Below are positions 1 through 6,901 of a stretch of 8,204 nucleotides of DNA, piece after piece. The notes beneath the pieces are model-generated. The model was not told the origin of the DNA, did not search any database, and saw nothing but the letters and a program-made list of their open reading frames with translations. The DNA lies in the NCBI GenBank assembly GCA_050252415.1, contig JBFWKZ010000108.1, positions 1 through 8,204 on the forward strand. The letters run 5' to 3'. A program made the position numbers and the translations under genes. How positions within the stretch are numbered: the stretch's first letter is position 1; each line of letters begins with the position of its first letter. The stretch comes from Heteroscillospira sp050252415. GTDB taxonomy: Bacteria; Bacillota; Clostridia; Oscillospirales; Oscillospiraceae.

Positions 1-1012
1 GGATTCGCTGATCGGCACCGTCGTGACTCTTCAGTATGTCTCCCGTCTTCAGGACTCTGAAGCAAAACTGCGCAGCAAACTCTCTGAAAAAGAGCATAAA
101 GCAAAACATCGCTTTTATGAGATCCTTGGCAGTGCGCCCACTATTACATTTGCAATAAGCCAGGCGCAAAAATTCAGTCAGGTTGAGGCCAGCGTCCTGA
201 TAACCGGTAAAAGCGGTACCGGCAAAGAGCTTTTTGCCCAGAGCATGCACAATGCCAGCCGCCGGAAAAGTTTTCCGTTTGTTGCCATAAACTGTGCCGC
301 TATTCCAGAAAACCTCCTAGAGAGCGAGCTTTTTGGTTATGTCGAGGGGGCCTTTACTGGCGCGGTACGCGGCGGTAAAATGGGAATAATCGAAATGGCT
401 CACCGCGGTACGCTGTTTTTGGATGAAATCAGCGAACTTCCGCTTGGTCTGCAGGCTCGGCTTCTGCGTGTTTTACAGGAAAGAGAAATCCGCCGCCTGG
501 GGCATGACAAGGTGATTAACGTTGATGTTCGTGTTTTCTCCGCCACAAACCGCAATTTGGACGAGCTTGTCTCCCAAGGTAAATTCCGTGAAGATCTCTA
601 CTACCGTCTGGACGTTTTACGCCTGAATCTTCCTTCACTAAGCGAGCGGCGGGAGGATATCCCCATCCTTTGCCGGCATTATATCAATTTATATGCCGAG
701 CACAACAAAAAAACCGCTCCTGAATTTTCCAGAGAGGCAATCGCATTGCTGTCCTCTTTACCATGGGAGGGGAACATCCGTGAACTATGTAATGTGTGCC
801 AACGCCTTATCGTCCTCTGCGATACCGGAGAGATCGGCGCAAAACTGGTGGAAGAGGCAATAAACCGTTCTCCCCAGTCAGTACGCTCGGATAACAGACA
901 ACTGGTCGTATCGCTGCTTGCACAGGGCATATCAAAAAGCGATATTGCCGCCCGGCTCGGAATAGAACGTACGACTCTTTGGCGAAAAATGAAAAAGTGG
1001 GGTCTCAACTGA
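1..1012 (+). CDS. Sigma-54-dependent enhancer-binding transcriptional activator (5' end outside window)
   Basis: Activates sigma-54 RNA polymerase by ATP hydrolysis after binding upstream enhancer sites. The frame is open from the first bases, so the gene begins upstream; the GTG at 23 is only an internal codon. Numbering from that GTG: residues 1-30 look like the end of a PAS domain plus the charged linker common in PrpR-type clostridial activators. The AAA+ domain follows, with Walker A GKSGTGKE (62-69), the sigma-54-contacting GAFTGA loop (109-114), Walker B LFLDEI (131-136) and an arginine-rich REDLYYRLDVL stretch (189-199). A Fis-type helix-turn-helix ends the protein (about 293-329, IAARLGIERTTLWRKMK). 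Walker A has Lys where Glu is usual at its second position, probably neutral. A sigma-54 promoter lies about 225 bp downstream of the stop, so this protein is very probably the dedicated activator of the following operon. The N-terminal sensor is missing, so the signal cannot be predicted. Confidence 0.95.
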   Translation, partial: DSLIGTVVTLQYVSRLQDSEAKLRSKLSEKEHKAKHRFYEILGSAPTITFAISQAQKFSQVEASVLITGKSGTGKELFAQSMHNASRRKSFPFVAINCAAIPENLLESELFGYVEGAFTGAVRGGKMGIIEMAHRGTLFLDEISELPLGLQARLLRVLQEREIRRLGHDKVINVDVRVFSATNRNLDELVSQGKFREDLYYRLDVLRLNLPSLSERREDIPILCRHYINLYAEHNKKTAPEFSREAIALLSSLPWEGNIRELCNVCQRLIVLCDTGEIGAKLVEEAINRSPQSVRSDNRQLVVSLLAQGISKSDIAARLGIERTTLWRKMKKWGLN

Positions 1013-1021
1013 GATTGAAAG

Positions 1022-1070
1022 CAAGTCCCTGGGTATAAGCCCAGGGGCTTGTTGCATTGTTGCGCAATGC
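1022..1070 (+). terminator. Hairpin pair after the activator gene; probable terminator
   Basis: A 12-bp stem (1022-1033 with 1040-1051, one T-G wobble, 6-nt loop) starts 10 bases after the activator stop. A second small hairpin follows directly (1054-1059 with 1065-1070, 5-nt loop). The position fits transcription termination, but no clear T run follows the first stem, so efficiency is uncertain. The second dyad could instead be part of the enhancer for the downstream promoter. Confidence 0.5.
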
Positions 1071-1090
1071 GTTGGAGATATGTGCAACAT
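1052..1090. promoter_or_regulatory. Candidate upstream activator (enhancer) sites
   Basis: Two related dyads lie 20 bp apart, about two helical turns. The perfect palindrome TTGCGCAA is at 1060-1067, inside a larger GCATTG...CAATGC dyad (1054-1070). ATGTGCAACAT is at 1080-1090. They share TGYGCAA at 1061-1067 and 1081-1087. Both sit roughly 150-180 bp upstream of the -24/-12 element, a usual distance for enhancer-binding activators. Assigning them to the neighbouring activator is inference from position and symmetry; no known consensus was matched. Confidence 0.35.
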
Positions 1091-1137
1091 AAATGCAGTA
1101 TTTTTTCAATTGTACCGGGTGCCTTTGATTCTTGTCG

Positions 1138-1235
1138 CAAATAAATAAAAAAATATTTGGAATTTATTAATAAAATATTTATTGATAATAAAGCATATTT
1201 AATAAAAAAAATTCTTTTTCGTATTTTTTCTACAA
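1138..1235. other. AT-rich spacer between candidate enhancer and promoter
   Basis: About 100 bp of nearly pure A/T with A-tracts, and a perfect 12-bp palindrome TTTATTAATAAA at 1163-1174. No plausible gene is present; the long reverse-strand reading frame crossing it has a composition expected of antisense and AT-rich noise. Sigma-54 systems need DNA looping between enhancer and promoter, so an intrinsically bent spacer or architectural-protein site fits, but no exact IHF-type consensus was found. Confidence 0.4.
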
Positions 1236-1252
1236 TTGGCATGATATTTGCA
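1236..1252 (+). promoter_or_regulatory. Sigma-54 (-24/-12) promoter of the catabolic operon
   Basis: The element TTGGCATGATATTTGCA has the -24 GG at 1238-1239 and the -12 GC at 1250-1251, separated by exactly 10 bases, the invariant sigma-54 spacing. It matches TTGGCAC-N5-TTGCA at all but one key position (T for C after TTGGCA). Transcription would start near 1263, leaving a leader of about 60 nt before the ATG at 1323. It faces the operon and follows the activator gene. No convincing -35/-10 promoter was seen in this gap. Confidence 0.87.
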
Positions 1253-1322
1253 CTTAAAATAAAAGCATAATGTTGCTGCCATGTACAAATACAGCACAAA
1301 AAGGTAAAATGGAGGACTTAAC

Positions 1323-2072
1323 ATGGGGAAAAAAGATATTCTTGTCGTCAGTGCCCACGCCGCTGACTATTGCACAAGAGCCGGTGGTACGCTGGCAAAA
1401 TATATTAAAGAAGGCTATGCCGTACATGTGGTCTGCCTGACTTGCGGTGCAAGAGGTGAGTCCGGCGGTTACTGGAAAGATAATTCAAATGGTACGGTTG
1501 AAGCTTGCAGCGCTCTGCGAATGAAGGAATCCCGCGCTGCGGCCGAATATTTGGGCATTAAGGATATTGAGTTTCTCGGCTTAAACGACTATCCTCTTAC
1601 CCTTGCTTCTGAGGAGACACAGCGCTATCTCACGAAACGCCTTTTGGAGATACGTCCCGAAATGATATTCACCCATTGGCTGAAGGACCCTACAAATCCT
1701 GACCATGCGATCACGGCAGAGCTTGTGATACGGGTAACAAACTGCGGTTCTCAGCTGGGTGCCTTTCCCAATACATCCGCTCACTATTATCCCAATATAT
1801 ACTTTTTTGAGAGTACCGTACCAATACCCGAGCTTAATGAATTTGCCCCAGATTTTTATGTAGATATCGGCGAAACCTATGAGACCAAAATGAAAGCCAT
1901 ATCAAAGTTTGAGTGCCAACCCCACCTCGCTAACTATTACATCCACTTTGCAAAACATCGTGCGCTTCAAGCAAAGATATGGACAAAGATGGACATTCAG
2001 TATGCTGAGGGCTTTAAACGTTTTACCCCTTATGTCGGTAAGATGCTGCCCATTACCGAGCGCGACGACTAG
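1323..2072 (+). CDS. PIG-L/LmbE-fold metalloenzyme, GalB (4-oxalomesaconate hydratase)-like
   Basis: First gene of the operon, 249 aa. GGAGG at 1311-1315 lies 7 bases before the ATG. The fold is indicated by DILVVSAHAADY near the N-terminus, GYAVHVVCLT, and KDPTNPDH at 121-128. By family analogy His12, Asp15 and His128 would bind the divalent metal. The deacetylase signature AHPDDE is changed: the position of the usual catalytic-base Asp is Ala14. The known GalB hydratase of gallate degradation, as I recall it, has AHSADF and a similar overall pattern (AGG, HVVCLS-GERGES, LKDP-N-DH, YAE near the end), so a hydratase acting on an unsaturated oxo-carboxylate is more likely than N-deacetylation. 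No signal peptide is visible, so it should be cytosolic. Exact substrate unknown; it may differ from 4-oxalomesaconate because no gallate-pathway partner is present. Confidence 0.85.
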   Translation: MGKKDILVVSAHAADYCTRAGGTLAKYIKEGYAVHVVCLTCGARGESGGYWKDNSNGTVEACSALRMKESRAAAEYLGIKDIEFLGLNDYPLTLASEETQRYLTKRLLEIRPEMIFTHWLKDPTNPDHAITAELVIRVTNCGSQLGAFPNTSAHYYPNIYFFESTVPIPELNEFAPDFYVDIGETYETKMKAISKFECQPHLANYYIHFAKHRALQAKIWTKMDIQYAEGFKRFTPYVGKMLPITERDD

Positions 2073-2168
2073 CATCGTGCAAAGGAAATAGCAAATCCGT
2101 GGGGAACGCCTTAGGGCTTAATATATCCCCGGTGTGAACACATCGAATAAAATTTAGGAGGAAAAGAA

Positions 2169-3182
2169 ATGAAAAGAACACTTGGCATCATTTTAGCAGT
2201 CGTAATGCTTCTCGGGCTGATGGCCGGCTGCGGTGGAAGCAGCACGACTGAATCCACCGCGCCTGAGTCCACTGCTCCTGAGTCCACTGCTCCAGAATCT
2301 ACCTCGCCTGAGGCATTTAAATGGCCCACCTCTTCGATCGAAGTCATCAACCCGTCTGCCGCCGGCGGTGAAACCGATACCTATGGCCGTATCTTCCAGC
2401 GCTATATGGAAACTGAGCTCGGCGTGACCATGCCCACTGTCAATATGGCGGGCGGCGGCGGCACGTTGGCCACCAACGAGGTAGCCTCTTCCGCAAACGA
2501 TGGCTCCCGTGTGCTCATATTTCACAACGGATATCTCATTAACAACCTTATGGGGCTATCTGACTTAAACCTTGATAATATGTGCCCGGCTGCTATTGCC
2601 GTAACCGACTCCACTCAGATTTTCTTTGCGGCGTCAAGCCAGCCCTATGATGACCTCAAAGGCTTGATTGAGTATGTCAAGGACGGCGGCGAGGTCAAAG
2701 TCGCAACCGAGGTCGGCTCCTTCACACACTTCCAACTCCTTATGGTCCAAAAAGCCGGCGATGTCGAGTTCGATATTGTTGATGCAGGTACCACATCTGA
2801 AAAGATTGCCGCAGTGCTCGCCGGCGATGTCGATGTCATGGGTGCCAACTGGGCAACGATGAAGGATTACGTTGAAAACGGCGACGTAAAGCCTCTTGCC
2901 ATTCTTGCCGACGAGCGCAGCAGTGCCTGCCCGGATGTTCCCACCGCTAAGGAACTCGGCTATGACATCGTTGTTGATAAATTCTTCTTCTACGCATTCC
3001 CAGAAGGAACCGATGAGTCCCTTATCGAAGCATTTAACGCAGCTGCACAGCGAGTCGCTCAGAATCCCGATTATCTTGCAGAGATCGCGGCGCTTAATGG
3101 AACCGCACCGGTTATGGATGTTCAGCAGACCTATGACTATATGAAGAACGTTATGGATTCGTATTCAGCGCTTCTCGATTAA
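2169..3182 (+). CDS. tctC: TctC-family solute-binding lipoprotein of a tripartite tricarboxylate transporter
   Basis: Captures a carboxylate outside the membrane and delivers it to TctA/TctB. The start is fixed by AGGAGG at 2156-2161, 7 bases upstream. A lipoprotein signal peptide spans residues 1-20, with a hydrophobic core and MAGC; Cys21 is the expected lipidation site, as in Gram-positive binding proteins. A low-complexity Ser/Thr/Pro/Glu tether follows (about 24-48). The mature domain has family hallmarks: IEVINPSAAGGETDTYGRIF (57-76), AGGGGTLATNEVASSANDGS (94-113), and near the C-terminus CPDVPTAKELGYDI, matching the dVPT-EaGy motif. Length (337 aa) is normal for the family plus tether. 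TctC-type proteins bind many di- and tricarboxylates and related acids, so ligand identity cannot be read from sequence. Separated from the preceding gene by about 96 bp with no obvious promoter. Confidence 0.94.
   Translation: MKRTLGIILAVVMLLGLMAGCGGSSTTESTAPESTAPESTAPESTSPEAFKWPTSSIEVINPSAAGGETDTYGRIFQRYMETELGVTMPTVNMAGGGGTLATNEVASSANDGSRVLIFHNGYLINNLMGLSDLNLDNMCPAAIAVTDSTQIFFAASSQPYDDLKGLIEYVKDGGEVKVATEVGSFTHFQLLMVQKAGDVEFDIVDAGTTSEKIAAVLAGDVDVMGANWATMKDYVENGDVKPLAILADERSSACPDVPTAKELGYDIVVDKFFFYAFPEGTDESLIEAFNAAAQRVAQNPDYLAEIAALNGTAPVMDVQQTYDYMKNVMDSYSALLD
2250..2309 (+). repeat. Four 15-bp tandem repeats coding the TctC tether
   Basis: Four consecutive in-frame 15-bp units (2250-2264, 2265-2279, 2280-2294, 2295-2309) based on GAGTCCACTGCTCCT. 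They encode Glu-Ser-Thr-(Ala/Ser)-Pro steps between the lipidated Cys and the binding domain. The two central units differ only in their last base, while the outer ones have diverged mainly at silent positions. Unit number can change without a frameshift. Confidence 0.9.
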
Positions 3183-3220
3183 AAACATAAAAATACGGTA
3201 TTAAACACTTTTTTTCGGAG

Positions 3221-3250
3221 AGGCGGTCCGGCAAATAAGCCGGACCGCCT
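3221..3250 (+). promoter_or_regulatory. Perfect 12-bp intercistronic hairpin between tctC and tctB
   Basis: AGGCGGTCCGGC (3221-3232), loop AAATAA, and its exact complement (3239-3250). It starts 38 bases after the tctC stop. The GC-rich stem has no T run after it (the following bases are TGAACCCGAC), so it is unlikely to be a full intrinsic terminator. Such hairpins after binding-protein genes often protect the upstream mRNA 3' end, or allow partial attenuation, giving more binding protein than membrane subunits. That role here is inference. Confidence 0.8.
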
Positions 3251-3277
3251 TGAACCCGACTTTCTCAGAAAGGCAGG

Positions 3278-3763
3278 ATGTCTATGATAGCAAAATATAA
3301 AGAGTTTTTTCTGGGCATTGGTATTGCCATCCTAGCGGTCATATACGGATATTCGGCAACGCAGATACAAATCCGTGTCGCAACAGCTATAGGACCCAGA
3401 TATGTCCCATACGGTTTAGCCGCAATATGCCTTATCCTGGGCATTTTACAGATGATAACCGGCTGGAACAAATCAAAAAAATACGACTCCGAGGAACATG
3501 ATGAGGAAAGCAAGGACAACCTTATGGTTTTTCTTGTCTTTCTTGCCATTGCTGTTTATGTTGCAGTATTAAAAACGCTTGGCTTTCTCATTGCAACGAC
3601 CGTCCTCTGTTTCTTACTCCAGATTATGCTCTGTCCAAAGGCCAACCGCAAGTATGGCATGTTTGCAATAGTCGCAGTTATCTCCACCGTTATTGTGTAT
3701 TTTCTGTTCCGCTGGGGACTGCATCTCATGCTCCCCGTAGGTATGCTGAAATTCCTGCAATAA
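3278..3763 (+). CDS. tctB: TctB-family small membrane subunit of the tripartite tricarboxylate transporter
   Basis: 161-residue integral membrane protein. Hydrophobic stretches lie at about 10-26, 43-62, 82-118 (probably a pair) and 125-145, consistent with the four to five segments of TctB. GPRYVPYGLAAICLILGI (39-56) matches the conserved GP-x-x-xP region after the first membrane segment, and the C-terminal GLHLMLPVGML resembles the usual TctB end. A charged cytosolic-type loop (about 64-81, Lys/Asp/Glu rich) separates the two halves. Its place between tctC and tctA is the standard order. Start: ATG at 3278, with ATG 3284 two codons later equally possible; the AGGCAGG at 3271-3277 is better spaced for 3284. 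The role of TctB in transport is poorly defined, but it is required in characterised systems. Confidence 0.88.
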   Translation: MSMIAKYKEFFLGIGIAILAVIYGYSATQIQIRVATAIGPRYVPYGLAAICLILGILQMITGWNKSKKYDSEEHDEESKDNLMVFLVFLAIAVYVAVLKTLGFLIATTVLCFLLQIMLCPKANRKYGMFAIVAVISTVIVYFLFRWGLHLMLPVGMLKFLQ

Positions 3764-3779
3764 GAGAGGAGAAATATAA

Positions 3780-5291
3780 ATGGCACTTTTTATACAAGGT
3801 TTTTCCGACTTACTGAACCCGCTTTGCCTGGGCCTGATCTTTGCGGGCGTTGTCGTCGGTATTGTTTTCGGATCCATGCCCGGCTTGTCGGCAACAATGG
3901 CGATTGCCCTGTTTCTGCCCATAACTTATGGGATGGAGGCGATCCCGTCTTTTGCGCTGATGATGGGCTTATACATCGGCGCGATATCGGGCGGCCTTAT
4001 TACCGCTATCCTCATAAAGATACCTGGTACGCCCTCATCTGTCGCGACTTGCTGGGACGGCAACCCGATGGTCAAAAAAGGCGAGGGAATGAAGGCCCTG
4101 GGTGTCGGCATCGTATTCTCCTTCCTAGGTACAATATTCAGTATTCTGGCGCTCGTATTCATAGCGCCGACTCTTGCGAAGATCGCAACCAGTTTTGGTT
4201 TCTTTGAATATTTCGCCGTGTCCTTCTTTTCTCTGACAATGATCTCAAGTCTGAGCAGCGGTTCTATGGTAAAAGGCCTATTCTCCGGTGTCCTCGGCTT
4301 TATGTTTTCAACCGTTGGCATAGCGCCTATCGACGCGACCGCACGTTTCACTTTCGGCGTGAAAAGCCTTATGGGAGGGTTTTCCACGCTTCCCGTCCTG
4401 ATCGGCCTTTTCGCTGTCACGGAAGTTCTCACCGCCGCACAGCAGGCGAGGTACGATAAGGGGTTTGAAGTTACCGCACCAAACACCAAAGGCGTAAAGG
4501 GTTACGGTTTCTCAATGAAAGAATTCAGGAGCCAGATACCCAACTATTTCCGCTCCTCGCTGATTGGAATTGGCATTGGAATCCTGCCCGGAATCGGCGC
4601 CGGTACCTCAAATATCCTCTCATATATTGTCGCGAAGAACCAATCGAAACATCCGGAACTGTTCGGCACCGGTATCATCGATGGCGTCGTCGCATCTGAG
4701 GCCGCAAATAATGCCTCCATCGGCGGGGCCATGATCCCATTACTGACACTTGGTATTCCGGGTGACGCCGTCACCGCTATCCTGCTCGGCGGTTTCACTT
4801 TGCATGAGCTTACGCCGGGCCCTCTGCTCTTTACAAACCATGCCGATCTTGTGTATTCGATTTTTGCCGCAATGTTCATTTCCTCGATTATTATGCTGAT
4901 TGTTGAATTTTATGGCCTTAGATTATTTGTAAAAGTTTTGGCCATCCCAAAGAATGTGCTGCTTGCCGTTGTCTTCACGCTCTGTGCGGTCGGTGCATAC
5001 GGAAATTCCAGCCGTGTATTCGATATCGGCGCCATACTTGTGTTCGGTATCATCGGCTATATGTTCAGCAGCTTTCATATCCCGGTCGCCCCATTTATCC
5101 TCGGCTTTATTCTTGGCGGGAAAGCCGAAACCTACCTGCGCCGCGGACTTATGCTCTCAGACGGTGACTGGAGCCCCTTCTTGACGAAACCCATCTCCTG
5201 CGTTTTCATTATTCTGTCTGTCGGGGTTATTTTATTAACCATTTATAAAGAAGCTAAAGCCTATCGCATAGCCAGAAAGCAACGCAGCTGA
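3780..5291 (+). CDS. tctA: TctA-family large permease subunit of the tripartite tricarboxylate transporter
   Basis: 503-residue polytopic permease that forms the translocation path of the TTT carrier and is ion-gradient driven in characterised members. AGAGGAG at 3765-3771 precedes the ATG by 8 bases; only 16 bases separate it from tctB. The two inverted-repeat halves each carry the family signature. The first half has GSMPGLSATMAIALFLPITY (31-50), YIGAISGGLITAILIKIPGT (65-84) and DGNPM (93-97). The second half has ILPGIGAGTSN (268-278), EAANNASIGGAMIPLLTLGI (307-326), GD at 328-329, and PGP at 346-348. Multiple hydrophobic helices continue to about residue 495, ending in a short basic tail. 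Length is typical. Nothing appears truncated or mutated, so the transporter should be functional. Substrate remains undefined. Confidence 0.96.
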   Translation: MALFIQGFSDLLNPLCLGLIFAGVVVGIVFGSMPGLSATMAIALFLPITYGMEAIPSFALMMGLYIGAISGGLITAILIKIPGTPSSVATCWDGNPMVKKGEGMKALGVGIVFSFLGTIFSILALVFIAPTLAKIATSFGFFEYFAVSFFSLTMISSLSSGSMVKGLFSGVLGFMFSTVGIAPIDATARFTFGVKSLMGGFSTLPVLIGLFAVTEVLTAAQQARYDKGFEVTAPNTKGVKGYGFSMKEFRSQIPNYFRSSLIGIGIGILPGIGAGTSNILSYIVAKNQSKHPELFGTGIIDGVVASEAANNASIGGAMIPLLTLGIPGDAVTAILLGGFTLHELTPGPLLFTNHADLVYSIFAAMFISSIIMLIVEFYGLRLFVKVLAIPKNVLLAVVFTLCAVGAYGNSSRVFDIGAILVFGIIGYMFSSFHIPVAPFILGFILGGKAETYLRRGLMLSDGDWSPFLTKPISCVFIILSVGVILLTIYKEAKAYRIARKQRS

Positions 5292-5300
5292 ATCTGCATT

Positions 5301-5306
5301 GGAGAG
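5301..5306 (+). promoter_or_regulatory. Ribosome binding site that decides a TTG start
   Basis: GGAGAG at 5301-5306 sits 6 bases before TTG 5313. The first in-frame ATG (5343) begins only just before the conserved DNVATAL motif and has no good ribosome site upstream. The TTG start is therefore preferred. Confidence 0.65.
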
Positions 5307-5312
5307 ATCGTA

Positions 5313-5648
5313 TTGCAAAATTTGAAAAAAGTATATGTTGTGATGGAAAATGATAACGTGGCAACCGCTTTGAATGACGTTCCGGATGGAGACGCTGAAA
5401 TACTGGGCAGTGTATCAGGAAGGCTCACGATCAATGTCCCGCTTAAGAGCGGTCATAAGGTCGCCCTCTGCGACATTCCCTGCGGCGGTGATATCATTAA
5501 ATATGGCACGGTCATCGGTAAAGCAACGGCGGATATCAAGCAGGGCGATTGGGTGCATGTCCACAACATTAGGAGCCTTTACGACGTCCGCTCTGCCAAT
5601 GCGATTGATCCCATAACCGGAAAGGTGACAGACACAAGATATGATTAA
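5313..5648 (+). CDS. SAF-domain small subunit of a UxaA/SuyAB-type hydroxyacid lyase
   Basis: 111 residues from a TTG start. Matches the SAF domain found at the N-terminus of altronate/galactarate dehydratases, or as a free small subunit such as SuyA of sulfolactate sulfo-lyase. Motifs in order: DNVATAL (14-20), GHKVAL (47-52), KYGTVIGKA (63-71) and VHVHN (81-85). The His pair in VHVHN and the preceding region are the conserved face of this domain. A short tail (86-111) ends the protein without a fused catalytic domain, so this is a split architecture. The gene starts 21 bases after tctA and overlaps the following large-subunit gene by 8 bases, which suggests translational coupling and 1:1 assembly. 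Function depends on the large subunit; alone it cannot specify the substrate. Confidence 0.9.
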   Translation: MQNLKKVYVVMENDNVATALNDVPDGDAEILGSVSGRLTINVPLKSGHKVALCDIPCGGDIIKYGTVIGKATADIKQGDWVHVHNIRSLYDVRSANAIDPITGKVTDTRYD

Positions 5649-6882
5649 CACGGAACATATCCACAAGGAATTATCCCATGTCTCATGGCAGGGCTATCTT
5701 CGGAAAAACGGCCGTATTGGTATTCGGAATAAAGTACTCATCATCTACACCGTCGAGTGTGCTTCGCATGTTGCAAAACACATTGCAGGGGAGATCAATG
5801 TTGATGACGTTGACGTGATCGGTTTTTATGGATGCTGTGATAATGAATACGCTGTACGTATGCTGATTGCGATGATACGTCATCCCAATATCGGCGCCGT
5901 ACTTGCGGTAGGGCTGGGCTGTGAATATGTTCAGGCGGAAAAACTGCGCGATATTGCCCGATCAGAGGGAAAGCCCTCCGAGAGCATACTCATCCAGCAA
6001 TCCGGAGGAACCCGTTCGTCTATCGACCTGGGGAAACAGCTCGTTAATACCATGCTGTGCGAAATCCGTTCGGTGCCACGCGGTGTGATGAAGGTTTCAG
6101 ATCTTGTCATCGGCGCGGAGTGCGGCGGTTCGGACTACACATCCGGCCTTGCGGGCAACGCCGTTGTCGGCAGGATGTTCGATCATCTGGTTGATCTCGG
6201 CGGAACCGCAATCTTTGAAGAGCTTATGGAGGCCGTTGGTCTGCGCGATTACCTTTCAGGACGCGCCGCAGATGAGACCGTTGCAGAAGAGATTAAGTGG
6301 GCTTACGACAAGATGGTCGACCATTGTAAGACGATTCGGCAATATGGTATCTCCCCCGGTAATTTTATGGGCGGCCTTTCCACGATCGAGGAAAAGAGTA
6401 TGGGTGCCGTCGTAAAAAGCGGGTCAAGACCAATCGTTGGACTGACCAAGGTGTCTGTCCCGCCAAAGAAACCTGGGCTCTGGCTGCTCGACAGTGTGCC
6501 CGACCCCTATTATATGGGGTTCGGTAAGACGAATCCCAATGACAGCGAGGGACTTATGGACCTCATCAGCTGCGGCTGCCATCTTGTCATCTTCATCACC
6601 GGCAGAGGCAGCGTTATCGGCAGCCCGATATCACCGACATATAAAGTAACCGGAAATTCAGCTACTTATGAAAATCTCTCTGACGACTTGGATTTCAACG
6701 CGGGGCTTTGCATCACAGAGGGCCGGTCTCCGGATGAGATGGGCAGTAAGCTTCTGCGCGCAGTAATCGATTGCTGCAAGGGAGAACGCTCCCGCGCGGA
6801 GCTGCATGGGCACAAGGAATATCTCATTCCATATAAATATCAGGATATTGAGAACTATCTGCCCCCCTGCAAAAATATTTGA
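5641..6882 (+). CDS. UxaA-family large (catalytic) subunit, altronate dehydratase / sulfolactate sulfo-lyase-like
   Basis: 413 residues. Family landmarks: GYLRKNGRIGIRNKVLI (18-34), a Cys in TVECASHVA (37-45), GLGCEYVQ (91-98), QQSGGTRSSID (119-129), GAECGGSDYTSG (158-169), SPGNFMGGLSTIEEKSMGAV (238-257), TGRGSVIGSPISPTYKVTGN (320-339) and DDLDFNAG (348-355). The enzymes eliminate a beta substituent from 2-hydroxy (often 2,3-dihydroxy) acids; characterised altronate dehydratases need Fe(II). Cys40, Cys65/66, Cys94, Cys161 and Cys311/313 are candidate metal or active-site residues by conservation pattern. The stretch FYGCCDNEYA (62-71) stands where altronate dehydratases, as I recall, have a glycine-rich THG-GCG segment, so substrate specificity is probably different. 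Start ATG overlaps the small-subunit stop; GGAAAGGTG at 5619-5627 is a weak ribosome site. Substrate: unresolved between sugar acids, sulfolactate and other hydroxy acids. Confidence 0.9.
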   Translation: MINTEHIHKELSHVSWQGYLRKNGRIGIRNKVLIIYTVECASHVAKHIAGEINVDDVDVIGFYGCCDNEYAVRMLIAMIRHPNIGAVLAVGLGCEYVQAEKLRDIARSEGKPSESILIQQSGGTRSSIDLGKQLVNTMLCEIRSVPRGVMKVSDLVIGAECGGSDYTSGLAGNAVVGRMFDHLVDLGGTAIFEELMEAVGLRDYLSGRAADETVAEEIKWAYDKMVDHCKTIRQYGISPGNFMGGLSTIEEKSMGAVVKSGSRPIVGLTKVSVPPKKPGLWLLDSVPDPYYMGFGKTNPNDSEGLMDLISCGCHLVIFITGRGSVIGSPISPTYKVTGNSATYENLSDDLDFNAGLCITEGRSPDEMGSKLLRAVIDCCKGERSRAELHGHKEYLIPYKYQDIENYLPPCKNI

Positions 6883-6901
6883 TTCTTGTGAGTGATAAAA
6901 A

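Noticed and set aside
679..1299. 206-codon reverse-strand reading frame across the activator end and the control region
   Set aside because: It overlaps a convincing activator gene and the sigma-54 promoter, has no recognisable domain, and its start region is AT-rich noise.
2101..2141. Possible hairpins between the first gene and tctC (GGGG 2101-2104 with CCCC 2127-2130; GTGT/ACAC near 2132-2141)
   Set aside because: Only 4-5 bp stems with a long loop; too weak to call a terminator or riboswitch.
2073..2168. Search for a second promoter before tctC
   Set aside because: No convincing -35/-10 or -24/-12 pair; read-through from the upstream promoter is simpler.
3926..4489. 187-codon reverse-strand reading frame inside tctA
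   Set aside because: Fully antisense to a strongly conserved permease; no ribosome site or family motif.
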